64,000 nt of DNA from VXRJ01 sp964636705 (GTDB lineage Bacteria; Acidobacteriota; Vicinamibacteria; Vicinamibacterales; UBA8438), in NCBI GenBank assembly GCA_964636705.1, contig CAZWUJ010000001.1:246659-310658 (forward strand), read 5' to 3'. The first letter of the stretch is position 1. Every line of letters starts with the position of its first letter. Position numbers and translations under genes: made by a program. Below are positions 35,402 to 44,508 of the stretch, piece after piece. The notes under the pieces were generated by a model, which saw nothing but the letters and a program-made list of their open reading frames with translations, was not told where the DNA came from and did not search any database.

Positions 35402-37399
35402 ATGAGGGCGCGCGCGGCAAGGACCTCCCTGGCGGCCGGGGTCGTCACCGCGGTCGCGGCCCTCGCGACCGCCACCCCGGCAGCAGGCCAGCAGGGCGCG
35501 CCGAACGGCGAGTGGCCCTACTACGGCGGCGACCTGGGCGGCACGAAGTACTCCAGCCTCGATCAGATCGACGCAACCAACTTCAACGATCTCGAGATCG
35601 CCTGGCGCTGGCAGTCCGCCGACGCCGGGCTGGACCTCGAGACGCTCCGTAAGCTCCACGGGGACGTGAGCCTCGTCAACCTGAAGGTGACGCCGCTGAT
35701 GTCGGGTGGCGTCCTCTACGTCGTTACGCCACTCCGGCTCGCGGTGGCGCTCGACGCGGGGAGCGGTGAGACGATCTGGGTCCACAACCCGGAAGTGGTT
35801 CGGGACACGAAGTTCTCCATCAACTCCAGCAACTTCAGCTCCCGTGGCGGAGCCTACTGGCGGGACGGAGACCGGGAGTTCTTCTACTACGGCACACCGG
35901 ACGGATACTTGCTGGCCCTCGACGCCAGGACCGGCGAACCGGTCGCGGATTTCGGCGATGGCGGACGTGTCGATCTGGCCGCCGAACTGCCGCGGAACGG
36001 ACGCGGGCTGGTGGACTGGAAGGGCCATCCCTTCGTCAGCGTCAATTCGCCGCCGCTCGTCTCACGGGGCGTCATCGTCACGCCGCTTTCGATTTCCGAT
36101 CAGCCAATCGCACGCGAACAGGTGCCGGGGTGGGTGCAGGGGGTCGACGCACGCACCGGCGAGACGCGCTGGATGTTCAAGACGGTGCCGGAATCGGACG
36201 ACTTCGGCGTGGATACCTGGGGGGGCGATTCGTGGCGCTACACCGGCGGCGCCAACGTCTGGTCCGCCTTCGCCGCCGACGAGGAACTGGGGCTCGTCTA
36301 CTTGCCGACCGGCACGCCAACGAACGACTACTACGGCGGCCATCGCCCCGGCGACAACCTCTTCGCCGAAAGCATTGTCGCCCTCGACATCGAGACCGGC
36401 GCGCGCCAGTGGCACTTTCAGGCAGTGCATCACGGCGTCTGGGACTACGACTTCCCGACGCATCCGAACCTGGTGGACGTCACGGTCGGCGGGCGTCCGG
36501 TGCGAGCGCTCGCTCAGGTGAGCAAACAGGGCTTCACGTATGTCTTCGATCGCGTGACAGGCGAGCCGGTCTGGCCGATCGAGGAGCGGCCGGTCGAGAC
36601 CGACACGGATCTTCCGGGCGAGGTGCTGGCGCCGACGCAGCCGTTCCCGACCAGGCCGGCGCCGTTCGAGTACCAAGGCTCGTCGATAGACGATCTGGTC
36701 GACTTCACGCCGGAACTGCGGCAGATGGCGGTCGAAGCGGTGCGGAACCACCGGCTGGGCGGACTGTTCTCGCCGCCGATGCTCTCCGTCGAGGGCGGGA
36801 TGCAGGGGACGATTCAGCGCCCGGCGCTGGCCGGCGGCGCGAACTGGGGCGGCTCGGCCGTCGATCCCGAAACCGGCATCCTCTATGTCCCGTCGGTGAA
36901 CGCCTACTCCATCCTGAAGTACATCACTCCGGAAGAGGAAGGCGCCGACCTCAACTACACGCAGGGCGGATTCGCGACGCCATCGCTGATGCCTCAGGGC
37001 CTGCCGCTCTTCAAGCCGCCCTACTCCCGGATGACCGCCATCGACCTCAACACCGGCGACCACGCCTGGATGCAGCCGAACGGCGATGGCGACCGTTTCC
37101 GCAACCACCCGCGCCTGCGGGACCTCGACCTGCCGCCTCTTGGGGGCGACGGACGGGGAGGCCCGGTTCTCACCAAGACCCTCCTCGTGAGCGCGCTTTC
37201 CGCCGGCGGCGAGAACAACGACGACGGTCCCCGGCTGATCGCGCGCGACAAGACGACCGGCGCGGTCGTCGGCTCGGTCGACCTGCCCGGCGGCGCCATC
37301 GGCACGCCGATGACCTACCTGCACCAAGGCCGTCAGTACATCGCCCTCACGGTCGGCGGTGAGGTGCCCGCGCTGGTGGCCTTCGCACTCCCGGAGTAG
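35402..37399 (+). CDS. PQQ-dependent dehydrogenase, soluble type (second copy)
   Basis: 665 residues, starting two bases after the ankyrin gene. A Sec signal (AAGQQ) is followed by an eight-bladed quinoprotein propeller with blades such as ALDAGSGETIWVHNP, ALDARTGEPVADFG, GVDARTGETRWMFK, ALDIETGARQWHFQ and FVFDRVTGEPVWPIEERP. The region WPYYGGDLGGTKYSSLDQI marks the mature N-terminus. It is clearly paralogous to the copy at 14912, with the same WHFQAVHHG(V/L)WDYDF segment. No heme motif. It would oxidise an alcohol or sugar in the periplasm. Confidence 0.88.
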   Translation: MRARAARTSLAAGVVTAVAALATATPAAGQQGAPNGEWPYYGGDLGGTKYSSLDQIDATNFNDLEIAWRWQSADAGLDLETLRKLHGDVSLVNLKVTPLMSGGVLYVVTPLRLAVALDAGSGETIWVHNPEVVRDTKFSINSSNFSSRGGAYWRDGDREFFYYGTPDGYLLALDARTGEPVADFGDGGRVDLAAELPRNGRGLVDWKGHPFVSVNSPPLVSRGVIVTPLSISDQPIAREQVPGWVQGVDARTGETRWMFKTVPESDDFGVDTWGGDSWRYTGGANVWSAFAADEELGLVYLPTGTPTNDYYGGHRPGDNLFAESIVALDIETGARQWHFQAVHHGVWDYDFPTHPNLVDVTVGGRPVRALAQVSKQGFTYVFDRVTGEPVWPIEERPVETDTDLPGEVLAPTQPFPTRPAPFEYQGSSIDDLVDFTPELRQMAVEAVRNHRLGGLFSPPMLSVEGGMQGTIQRPALAGGANWGGSAVDPETGILYVPSVNAYSILKYITPEEEGADLNYTQGGFATPSLMPQGLPLFKPPYSRMTAIDLNTGDHAWMQPNGDGDRFRNHPRLRDLDLPPLGGDGRGGPVLTKTLLVSALSAGGENNDDGPRLIARDKTTGAVVGSVDLPGGAIGTPMTYLHQGRQYIALTVGGEVPALVAFALPE

Positions 37400-37411
37400 G
37401 ACGTTCGCTAC

Positions 37412-37434
37412 GGTGCGCCGGCGTCCCCGCCGGC
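37412..37434. repeat. dispersed palindromic repeat, family 1
   Basis: GGTGCGCCGGCG followed by TCCCCGCCGGC, in the reverse orientation to the copies at 17992 and 18030. It lies just after the PQQ dehydrogenase stop between convergent genes. One arm base differs from the copy at 53627. No T-tract follows. Confidence 0.6.
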
Positions 37435-37610
37435 ATCTTTCGCACCTTCGCGCAGAAGCCGCACCCATCGCTGGCGGCATCCCAAGCCGCTCCGCCCAGA
37501 CTGATGTCCGACAGCGTGAGCAGGTCCACGTCTTGCGTCGAACGTGCGACGCCGTGGACACAATTCCGAGTATAGCCACCCGGACGCGGCACTACAGATC
37601 GTCCACCCCT

Positions 37611-38573
37611 TCAGAACATTGCGATCGGATTGACCGGACTGCCGGTGCCCCCCGCGACGTTGAGGGGAAGCGCCTGGAACAGGAATGACCAGCGGTTCTC
37701 TTCGCGGCACGCCTCGGCGATCGGCTCGAGCAGCGCATTGTCGAGCAGGGCGACGCCGAAGTTGAACAGGACGCCGTGCACCGGCCAGGCGAGGTCGCCC
37801 TGGGGGCGAGCGTCCATCAGGTCCCAGCCGAGCAGGGCAACGTCGTGGTCGCGGATGTACTCCGCGCAGCTCGCGTGCAGACCGGGGCCGCCCTGCCTCG
37901 GGTCAGGTTCGCTCGCCAGGTAGGCGCCCCAGCCGCTGTGGACCAGCAGCGCGTCGCCCGGCTCCACGGTGACGTTCTCGGCTTGCGCGATCGCCTCGAG
38001 TTCGTCCGCGGTAACCGGCTGCTCGATCGTGACGTGCGGCGCGCCCCGGTGCCGCGGGACGTCGATCAGCACGCCCTTGGTGATGATCCCTTCCTTCCAG
38101 TGCGTGATGTCGCCGAAGTGCGCTCCCTGCGTCGTGACCTCCACGTCCGGATCGCGCCCCTGCCACATCCCGTCGCCGTCCCAGATGTGGCAGAGCGCGT
38201 CGATGTGCGTGATCGTCACGCCGTGGTAGATGAACCCCAGGTAGTCCATGACGTAGCCGCCACCCGACCCAAGGGAGCTCTTCGTCATAAAGTGCTGGGG
38301 CGGCTCGAACGTGCGGCTCAGGGAAACGGTCCGCCCCGTCTGCACCAGTCCCGCCGCCGCACGGCGCTTCTCGGCGGTGATCAGGTTGATCGCGCCCACC
38401 TGGTCGTTCGCTCCCCAGCGCCCCCAGTTGCGCCGCGCGCGGTACATCGCGGCATAGTCGACCGCGCTGCCCGACTGCGCCGCGGCGCGCGCGGCCGACA
38501 CCCCGGGCCGGGCGGCCAGCGCCACCCCTCCGAACGCCGCCGCCTGCATCAGGAATCTGCGTCGTGACGTCAT
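37611..38573 (-). CDS. Tat-exported cyclase-family hydrolase
   Basis: 320 residues from the ATG at 38573, preceded by GGGGAGGAAGAG. The N-terminus TSRRRFLMQAAAFGGVALAA is a Tat signal. The cyclase (kynurenine formamidase-like) metal motif is visible as HGVTITHIDALCHIW, and later SGWGAYL and HGVLFNFGVALLDN fit the family. Members hydrolyse arylformamides or cyclic amides using zinc or manganese. The substrate here is unknown. It is convergent with the second PQQ dehydrogenase and divergent from hipBA. Confidence 0.85.
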   Translation of the reverse strand: MTSRRRFLMQAAAFGGVALAARPGVSAARAAAQSGSAVDYAAMYRARRNWGRWGANDQVGAINLITAEKRRAAAGLVQTGRTVSLSRTFEPPQHFMTKSSLGSGGGYVMDYLGFIYHGVTITHIDALCHIWDGDGMWQGRDPDVEVTTQGAHFGDITHWKEGIITKGVLIDVPRHRGAPHVTIEQPVTADELEAIAQAENVTVEPGDALLVHSGWGAYLASEPDPRQGGPGLHASCAEYIRDHDVALLGWDLMDARPQGDLAWPVHGVLFNFGVALLDNALLEPIAEACREENRWSFLFQALPLNVAGGTGSPVNPIAMF

Positions 38574-38650
38574 GTCTCTTCCTCCCCGCACCGATGATGC
38601 CTTTACCGAGCGGGAACATGCAACTTGGCTTCACACGCGGAGTGGCATAT

Positions 38651-38666
38651 ATTCCCGTTCGGGAAT
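38651..38666. promoter_or_regulatory. HipB operator palindrome
   Basis: ATTCCCG-TT-CGGGAAT is a perfect 7-base inverted repeat ending three bases before the hipB ATG. HipB-type repressors bind short palindromes in their own promoter (TATCC/GGATA half-sites in E. coli). Position and symmetry make this the likely autorepression site. Confidence 0.65.
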
Positions 38667-38669
38667 GTC

Positions 38670-38903
38670 ATGACACCCCAAGAGATTGGACGGCAGGTTC
38701 GCGACCGGCGGCGGGCACTCGGCCTGCGTCAGGATCAACTGGCGGGCGCCGCGGGCGTGGGACTCCGGTTCCTGGTGGAGCTCGAACAGGGCAAGCCGAC
38801 GGCGCAGATAGGCAAGGTACTCGCCGTCATCCGGGCGCTGGGCTTGACGCTGCACATCGAACCTCGGGCACTCCGCGTTCAGGGCCTCACTCATGAGCCG
38901 TAG
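38670..38903 (+). CDS. hipB: HipB-like XRE-family antitoxin/repressor
   Basis: 77 residues from the ATG at 38670. It is a single Xre helix-turn-helix: EIGRQVRDRRRALGLRQDQLA, AGVGLRFLVELEQGKPTAQIGKVLAVIRALG. The length and the following HipA gene identify a HipB antitoxin, which both represses the operon and holds HipA inactive. It overlaps hipA by 11 bases. The palindrome 38651-38666 is the candidate operator. A longer frame starting at 38625 would run over the operator and is unlikely. Confidence 0.88.
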   Translation: MTPQEIGRQVRDRRRALGLRQDQLAGAAGVGLRFLVELEQGKPTAQIGKVLAVIRALGLTLHIEPRALRVQGLTHEP

Positions 38904-40149
38904 TCTCACCGTCCGGTGGGGCGACGTTATCGCCGGATTGCTCACCCTGGACGACCACGGCGCGATGTCGTTCAGGTACGCGGACGAATGGTTGGTGAAC
39001 TCGGACGCCCCGTCACTTTCGTTCTCGCTGCCGAAGCGACCGGAGCCGTTCCAAGAACGGGAATGCCGTGCGTTCTTCGACGGCCTGCTGCCGGAAGGAC
39101 CACAACGGGATGCGGTCGCTTCGACTCTCGGCGTATCACCGGGCAATCCCTTTGCACTGCTCGAACAACTGGGCGGCGAAGTGGCGGGGGCGCTGACGTT
39201 CTTCCCGGAAAGCGGAGCGCCGCCGGCCCGCGATTCGGCCGAGCCGGTTCGGGCCTTGTCCGATCAGGAGTTCGTCGACGTTCTGGCCGAGATGCGGACG
39301 CGACCGTTCCTTGTCGGCAACCGGCAGTTGCGACTCTCGTTGGCCGGCGTGCAATCCAAGTTGCCGGTGGTGATGATCGGCGGACGGGTTGCGCTGCCCG
39401 CACCCGGACAAGCCACGACACACATCCTGAAGCCGTCCATTGAACGGTTCGAGGCCACGACGGAGAACGAAGCCTGCGCCATGCGCCTCGCCCTGCGCAT
39501 GGGCCTGGAGGTCGCACCGGTCACGCCGTGCCTCACGCTGCCGGATCAACCCTGTCTGATCGTGACGCGGTACGACCGGCGAATGGGACGGAACGGCGTC
39601 GTCCAGCGTCTGCACCAGGAGGACTTCTGCCAGGCGCTAGGCAGGCCGAGCGGCCAGAAGTACGTGGCTGACGGCGGCCCCGGTTTCAGGGAGTGCTTCG
39701 ACCTCGTCCGGCGCGCCTGCACGACGCCCGCGCTCGCAGTGCTCAGGCTCACCGATGCCGCCATCGCGCAGGTGCTACTCGGCAACGCGGATGCGCACGG
39801 CAAGAACTACAGCCTCCTCCATCGGGACGGCCGCGTCGAACTGGCGCCTCTCTACGATCTGCTCTCGACGGTTGCCTATCCCGACATCTCGCCCCGACTG
39901 GCAATGCCCGTCGCGAGACGCCGTACTATTCAGGAGTTCCGCCGCGGCGACTGGGATCGCTTTGCGCGCCAGGTTGGAGTGGGCGCTCCGCTGGTACGCC
40001 GGAGGGTCCGCGAACTGTGCGCCCTTGCGATCGAACAGGCCACGCCGGTGGTCAACGAACTGGCGGCGGCAGGGCTGAACGCGGACGCGCTGGCTCGGTT
40101 TGCCGGTCTCGTGACGGACCGGGCAAGGCGGCTCGTCCTCACCCTCTAG
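38893..40149 (+). CDS. hipA: HipA-type serine/threonine kinase toxin
   Basis: 418 residues. The N-terminal HipA couple domain (LTLDDHGAMSFRY, LPEGPQRD) and the kinase core are clear: GVQSKLPVV, ATTHILKPS (ATP Lys), catalytic loop NADAHGKNYSLL and the metal Asp in LAPLYDLLS. HipA phosphorylates a tRNA synthetase (GltX in E. coli) and causes growth arrest and persistence. Every catalytic residue I can check is present. It is translated with hipB by an 11-base overlap. Confidence 0.92.
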   Translation: MSRSLTVRWGDVIAGLLTLDDHGAMSFRYADEWLVNSDAPSLSFSLPKRPEPFQERECRAFFDGLLPEGPQRDAVASTLGVSPGNPFALLEQLGGEVAGALTFFPESGAPPARDSAEPVRALSDQEFVDVLAEMRTRPFLVGNRQLRLSLAGVQSKLPVVMIGGRVALPAPGQATTHILKPSIERFEATTENEACAMRLALRMGLEVAPVTPCLTLPDQPCLIVTRYDRRMGRNGVVQRLHQEDFCQALGRPSGQKYVADGGPGFRECFDLVRRACTTPALAVLRLTDAAIAQVLLGNADAHGKNYSLLHRDGRVELAPLYDLLSTVAYPDISPRLAMPVARRRTIQEFRRGDWDRFARQVGVGAPLVRRRVRELCALAIEQATPVVNELAAAGLNADALARFAGLVTDRARRLVLTL

Positions 40150-40153
40150 GACT

Positions 40154-41200
40154 CTACTGGGACTCCGCTTCCTCGGCCCGGGCGCCGCTGAGGATGTTCA
40201 ACAGGCCGTAGTTCCCCTCGTGGCAGGCGTACTCGAACATCGGCTCCGTGTTGCGGCGCATCGGGACCGCCACGGTGAAAGGCTGCGTGAAGATCGTCGG
40301 GTCGTCCACCGTGTACTCGTAGAGAAGCGTGTCCTCATCGACACGAGTGAAGCGCTCGGTCAGGGTTACCGTCAATCCTGTGCCGATCGACAGGGTGGCG
40401 GACGGGTCGAAGCTGCCCGTGTATTCCGTCAGGTTCTTCGTTACCACGACCAGCGTATCGCCGTCCCAGTGGCCGCGTGAGTCGCCCATCCACTGGCGAA
40501 TGTCCTCCGTAAGGTGCGGACGGCCGTCGAGCGGGATGATCCGGGAGTCGTGCACCATCTCGTTCAGGATGACGACGTGATCCGGCGTCTGGAACAACTG
40601 CATGTTGTTGTTGTAGCCGCTCGGCATCATCGGCGGACCGCTGTTGAAGCCGAGCAGACAACGCTCGGCCAGGCCACGATCTTCGGGATCATCGGGGCTG
40701 GTGCCGGCCGCCCGGACCCGGACGGGGCGCTCGATGGGAAGATCTTCGGCGAGGGAACCGACCTGACGCAGGCGTTCGCCCTCCGGCGTCAGGGGCGGCA
40801 GCCGGCCGTCCGGCGGATCGATGATGAGCGCTGTCCGACGGTCTTCGATGACATTCGTGCCGTAGTCGAGCCAGAAGTCGTTGTAGCCACCTACTCGCTG
40901 GCCGCGTTCCGCGCCGGTGCCTCCCGCCGGCAACGGTTCAGTCCGCACTTCGCTGGGCTCCAGCAGCGCCGCCCGCCGCGCGGTGGCGGCCGCTTCGGCC
41001 TCGGCCGCCTCTTCCTCGGTGAGGAACTCCCGCTCCTGATCCTCCGGCCGCTGCAGCGGCGTCATGGTGCGGAAGTCCCAGACCCCCTGCAGGTCGGGCC
41101 GGCCATCCGGCGTGCGCAACCCCGACTGAGCCGCCGCCGCCGTCACGAAGAGCATCAAGAGCGCCGCGGACAGAGCTACCGCACGGAATCGAATCTGCAT
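40154..41200 (-). CDS. PDLQGVW-family secreted protein, paralog 6
   Basis: 348 residues. The ATG at 41200 has GAGGAG upstream and gives a clean Sec signal (TAAAAQ). Family blocks: RTPDGRPDLQGVWDFRT, TALIIDPPDGRLPPL, RCLLGFNSGPPMMPSGYNNN, MQLFQTPDHVVILNEMVHD, DSRGHWDGDTLVVVTKNL, ERFTRVDEDTLLYEYTV and YACHEGNYGLLNILSGARAEE. It is closest in style to paralogs 4 and 10. The gene is convergent with hipA (four bases apart) and lies downstream of the APC permease start region. Confidence 0.8.
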   Translation of the reverse strand: MQIRFRAVALSAALLMLFVTAAAAQSGLRTPDGRPDLQGVWDFRTMTPLQRPEDQEREFLTEEEAAEAEAAATARRAALLEPSEVRTEPLPAGGTGAERGQRVGGYNDFWLDYGTNVIEDRRTALIIDPPDGRLPPLTPEGERLRQVGSLAEDLPIERPVRVRAAGTSPDDPEDRGLAERCLLGFNSGPPMMPSGYNNNMQLFQTPDHVVILNEMVHDSRIIPLDGRPHLTEDIRQWMGDSRGHWDGDTLVVVTKNLTEYTGSFDPSATLSIGTGLTVTLTERFTRVDEDTLLYEYTVDDPTIFTQPFTVAVPMRRNTEPMFEYACHEGNYGLLNILSGARAEEAESQ

Positions 41201-41270
41201 GAGACTATCTCCTCGGCTCGCGGACGTACCGCGCGAGCAACGGGAAAGCACTCCCTCGTAACGGTGCATG

Positions 41271-42698
41271 TTACCACCACCGGCGCGCCAGGTGCAGTTG
41301 GTCTCCCAGAATCAGCCGGGCCTGCCGGGCCGCCCCCAGCGTCGCGATCCGACCCCGCGCGCCGGCTCCCAGGACGGCACCCAGTGCCAACCAAAGCAAC
41401 ACGATCGCCCACTCCTCCGGCCAGACGAGAGCCGACGGACTGCCCGGCAGATAGAGCAGGATGAAGAACACCGTAGCCGCGACCGCGAGCCAGCCGACCA
41501 GTGTCGGCGCCACGACCCGGTACGGACGCGGAAGGTCGGGATGACGCCGCCGGATGACGAGAAACGCCGCGGCCACGAACAGGTACGCGACGACGGTCGC
41601 CAGTGAACCCGCGTCGACCAGCCACACCAGCGCCGGCCGGCCGAAGAACGGCGCGACCGCGGTGATCCCGGTCAGCGCTGCGACCACCGCCACGGGTGAC
41701 CCGTAGCGGGGGTGCAGGCGCGCGAAGACCGCCGGCAGCATCCCGCCGCGAGCCATTGCGAACAGCAGCCGGGAAGCCCCGAGGAAGAACGCGTTCCAGC
41801 TCGTCAGGATGCCGAACGCTCCACCGATCACGAGCGCCCGGCCGGCCCATTCACTGCCGTAGACGGCGCTCATGGCGTCCGCCGTCGGCAGAGCCCGGTC
41901 CGCCAGCGTGGCGGGATCCAGCGACAGGCCTACCGTCCACTGCACCAGGCCGTACCAGCCGAGCGCCATCGCAATGGACAGGATGATGATGCGGCCGATG
42001 GTCCGGAAGGGAACGTCGATCTCCTCGGCGAGCTGCGGAATGACGTCGAAGCCGACGTACAGGAAGGGCGTCATGATCACGACCCGCAGCACGCCCTCCC
42101 AGCCGGTGACCAACGGCGCCAGGTTGGCGGCATCGCCGCGCACGGCGCCCGGCAGGAAGAAGGCCAGACCTACCAGCAGGAGGCTGGCAACCGCCAGTCG
42201 CTGCGCGAAGGCGGCAAAACGGATGCCGCGGTAGTTGACCACGCCGATCGCCAATGCACCCGCCACGCCCGCGAGCACCCAGTTCGCATGCACCTCCCAG
42301 CCCGCCACGGTGTAGAGATGGGCCGCCTCGAAGTCGGGAATCAGATAGCTGAGAACGGTCGGCAGGGCGACTGCCTCGAAGGCGCATACCGCCACGTAGG
42401 CAAGAACCAGCGTCCAGCCGCAAACGAAGGCGCCGGCCGGGCCGAACGCCACGAACGTAAAGCTGATCTCGCCGCCGGCGCGCGACAGCGCGGCCGACAG
42501 CTCCGCGTAGGTGAGCCCGACCAGCCAGACCATGACGGCGCCGGCCCCAAAGGCGAGGATCGAGCCGACCGCGCCCGCGCGCACGATCATCTCGCCGGCC
42601 AGCACGACCCAGCTCCAGCCGACCATCGCGCCGAAGGCGATAGCCAGCACGTCGCCGCGGCCGAGCGACCTGCGCAGGTGGACCGGCGCGTCAGACAC
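41271..42698 (-). CDS. APC-family amino-acid permease
   Basis: 475 residues with about 12 hydrophobic segments. N-terminal LGRGDVLAIAFGAMVGWSWVV resembles TM1 of the APC superfamily, and VGLTYAELSAALSRAGG is the conserved TM2/TM3 signature. It would import amino acids or polyamines across the cytoplasmic membrane; the substrate is not predictable. The exported amidohydrolase lies six bases upstream on the same strand, so release and uptake of an amide-derived amine or amino acid may be linked. That link is inference. Confidence 0.87.
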   Translation of the reverse strand: MSDAPVHLRRSLGRGDVLAIAFGAMVGWSWVVLAGEMIVRAGAVGSILAFGAGAVMVWLVGLTYAELSAALSRAGGEISFTFVAFGPAGAFVCGWTLVLAYVAVCAFEAVALPTVLSYLIPDFEAAHLYTVAGWEVHANWVLAGVAGALAIGVVNYRGIRFAAFAQRLAVASLLLVGLAFFLPGAVRGDAANLAPLVTGWEGVLRVVIMTPFLYVGFDVIPQLAEEIDVPFRTIGRIIILSIAMALGWYGLVQWTVGLSLDPATLADRALPTADAMSAVYGSEWAGRALVIGGAFGILTSWNAFFLGASRLLFAMARGGMLPAVFARLHPRYGSPVAVVAALTGITAVAPFFGRPALVWLVDAGSLATVVAYLFVAAAFLVIRRRHPDLPRPYRVVAPTLVGWLAVAATVFFILLYLPGSPSALVWPEEWAIVLLWLALGAVLGAGARGRIATLGAARQARLILGDQLHLARRWW

Positions 42699-42704
42699 GA
42701 ATCG

Positions 42705-44372
42705 CTACCGCTCGTGGACCACGCGGCCGCCGAGGACGGTCAGGTCGACCTCGGTCTCCATCGTGCGCGCCGGGTCGATGGTGAGCAGGTCCTGCGAGAG
42801 GACCACCAGGTCGGCCAGCTTTCCGATCTCCAGGCTGCCCTTCTCGTCCTCCTCGAAGGTAAGGTGCGCGGCCAGCCGCGTGTAGCCGACGATGGCCTCG
42901 GGCATCGTGAGGGCCTCGCCGGGACCGACCACCGCCCCGCTCATGCCCCGGCGCGTGACGGCCGCCTGCAATCCCACCATCGGCCCAATCGGGAGAATGT
43001 CGCTGCCGAGCGCCACGACCACGCCGTGGCTCATCGGCGACCGCAGGGGATTGTTGGTCTGGTAGCGTTCGCCCTCGAGGTGTTCCGCGTAGCGCCCGTC
43101 CAGCGTATAGGTGAAGTTGGGCTGCTGGGCGATGTGGATGTTCCAGGTCGCCATCTTCTGCATCGTCTCGGCGGGTGGCCGGACCGTGAAGTGATTCAGG
43201 TAGTGGCGGTGGTCGGCGCGGGGCGACGCCTCCAGCATGCGCGCCCAGACGTCGACGGTCATGGCGATGGCCGCGTCGCCGATGGTGTGGAAGCCCATCT
43301 GCCAGCCCCGGTCGTGGGCGGCGCGCGAGATCTCCATCAGGCCCGCCTCGTCGATCAGCGCGCCGGTCCCGTAGTAGTCCGGCTGTCCCTTGTAGGGCTC
43401 GAGGGTCCAGGCGGCGGCGCCCGTGTAGCCGCCGTCGACAAAGAACTTCATCGGTCCGACCCGCAGCCACTCGTCACCGTCGCCCGTCCTGCGGCCGAAA
43501 CGGTCCAGCATGTCGATGGCGCGCTGCGGGTCCGGCGGGACGCGAAGCTGCACCGCGGCCCGCGGAAGCTCGCCGGCGTGCTCCGCGTAGACCGACTCCC
43601 AGTCCGCGTATCCCTCGATTCCCGTCCCCGCCTGAATGATGCCGGTGACCCCGAGCGCAAGCAGGTTACGCAGGTTCTCGACAAAGCTCGCCCGCAGTTC
43701 GTCCGCAGTGGGATCGGGCACGAGGCGGCTCACCAGCCCTTGCGCTCCTTCGCGCAGGATCCCGTTCATCCCGCCGTTGTCGTCGAGCTCGATGATGCCT
43801 CCGGGTGGCGTCTCGGTCTCCGGTGTCAACCCCGCCTCGTCCAGCGCGAGGGAACTGGCGACCGAGCTGTGCCCGCCGGCCCTGGTCAGGATCACCGGGT
43901 TGGCCGGCGCCGCGTCATCCAGGTCCCAGCGGAACGGCCGTCGCTGCTCGGCCAACTCGTCTTCCGACCAGCCGTAGCCGGTGATCCACTCGCCCGCCCC
44001 GAGCTGTTCCGCCTTCCGCGTCACGCGCGCCTTCAGCTCGCCGAGGCTCTCCAGTCCGGCCAGATCGACCCAGCGCTCCGGATTCCCGCGGATGTGGATA
44101 TGCGTGTCGATGAAGCCCGGCACGACGAGCCGCCCGTCGAGGTCGATGGTGCGCGCCGCGCGGTAGCGTTCCGTCAGTTCGTCCCAGCCCAGCGCGACGA
44201 TGCGCCCGTCCCGCACCGCAAGCGCCGAATAGGTGGAGAGGAGCGGGTCGGCCGTGAAGACCTTGCCGTTGTGCAGCAGCAAGTCGACCGGTTCCTGCGC
44301 GTGCGCCGGTCCCGCCGCAACCACAGTGGCCGCCACCACAACGATTCCCGTCGCGATTCGGATGCTTGTCAT
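42705..44372 (-). CDS. exported amidohydrolase family 3 (YtcJ-like)
   Basis: 555 residues. The ATG at 44372 follows AGGTGGATGAC and gives a Sec signal ending at AGPAHAQ; an ATG seven codons upstream is the alternative. The YtcJ-like amidohydrolase landmarks are VPGFIDTHIHIRGN (HXH metal site), DDAAPANPVILTRAGGHSSV, FFVDGGYTGAAAWT, FHTIGDAAIAMTVDVWA, SPMSHGVVVALGSDILP and the closing DLVVLSQDLLTIDP. It hydrolyses amide or imine bonds with a metal. It lies directly upstream of an APC permease. An exported form is somewhat unusual for the family. Confidence 0.87.
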   Translation of the reverse strand: MTSIRIATGIVVVAATVVAAGPAHAQEPVDLLLHNGKVFTADPLLSTYSALAVRDGRIVALGWDELTERYRAARTIDLDGRLVVPGFIDTHIHIRGNPERWVDLAGLESLGELKARVTRKAEQLGAGEWITGYGWSEDELAEQRRPFRWDLDDAAPANPVILTRAGGHSSVASSLALDEAGLTPETETPPGGIIELDDNGGMNGILREGAQGLVSRLVPDPTADELRASFVENLRNLLALGVTGIIQAGTGIEGYADWESVYAEHAGELPRAAVQLRVPPDPQRAIDMLDRFGRRTGDGDEWLRVGPMKFFVDGGYTGAAAWTLEPYKGQPDYYGTGALIDEAGLMEISRAAHDRGWQMGFHTIGDAAIAMTVDVWARMLEASPRADHRHYLNHFTVRPPAETMQKMATWNIHIAQQPNFTYTLDGRYAEHLEGERYQTNNPLRSPMSHGVVVALGSDILPIGPMVGLQAAVTRRGMSGAVVGPGEALTMPEAIVGYTRLAAHLTFEEDEKGSLEIGKLADLVVLSQDLLTIDPARTMETEVDLTVLGGRVVHER

Positions 44373-44508
44373 GTCGTCATCCACCTGTTTCATGCCGCCA
44401 TCGGCTATACGATAGTCGGACGGGGCGCGGGACGGTTATTCTTGGCGCTGCGAACCCGTGTCCTTGGGGGGCGTGGCGCCTGGGAAGGCCAAGCGACAGG
44501 AGAGCACG

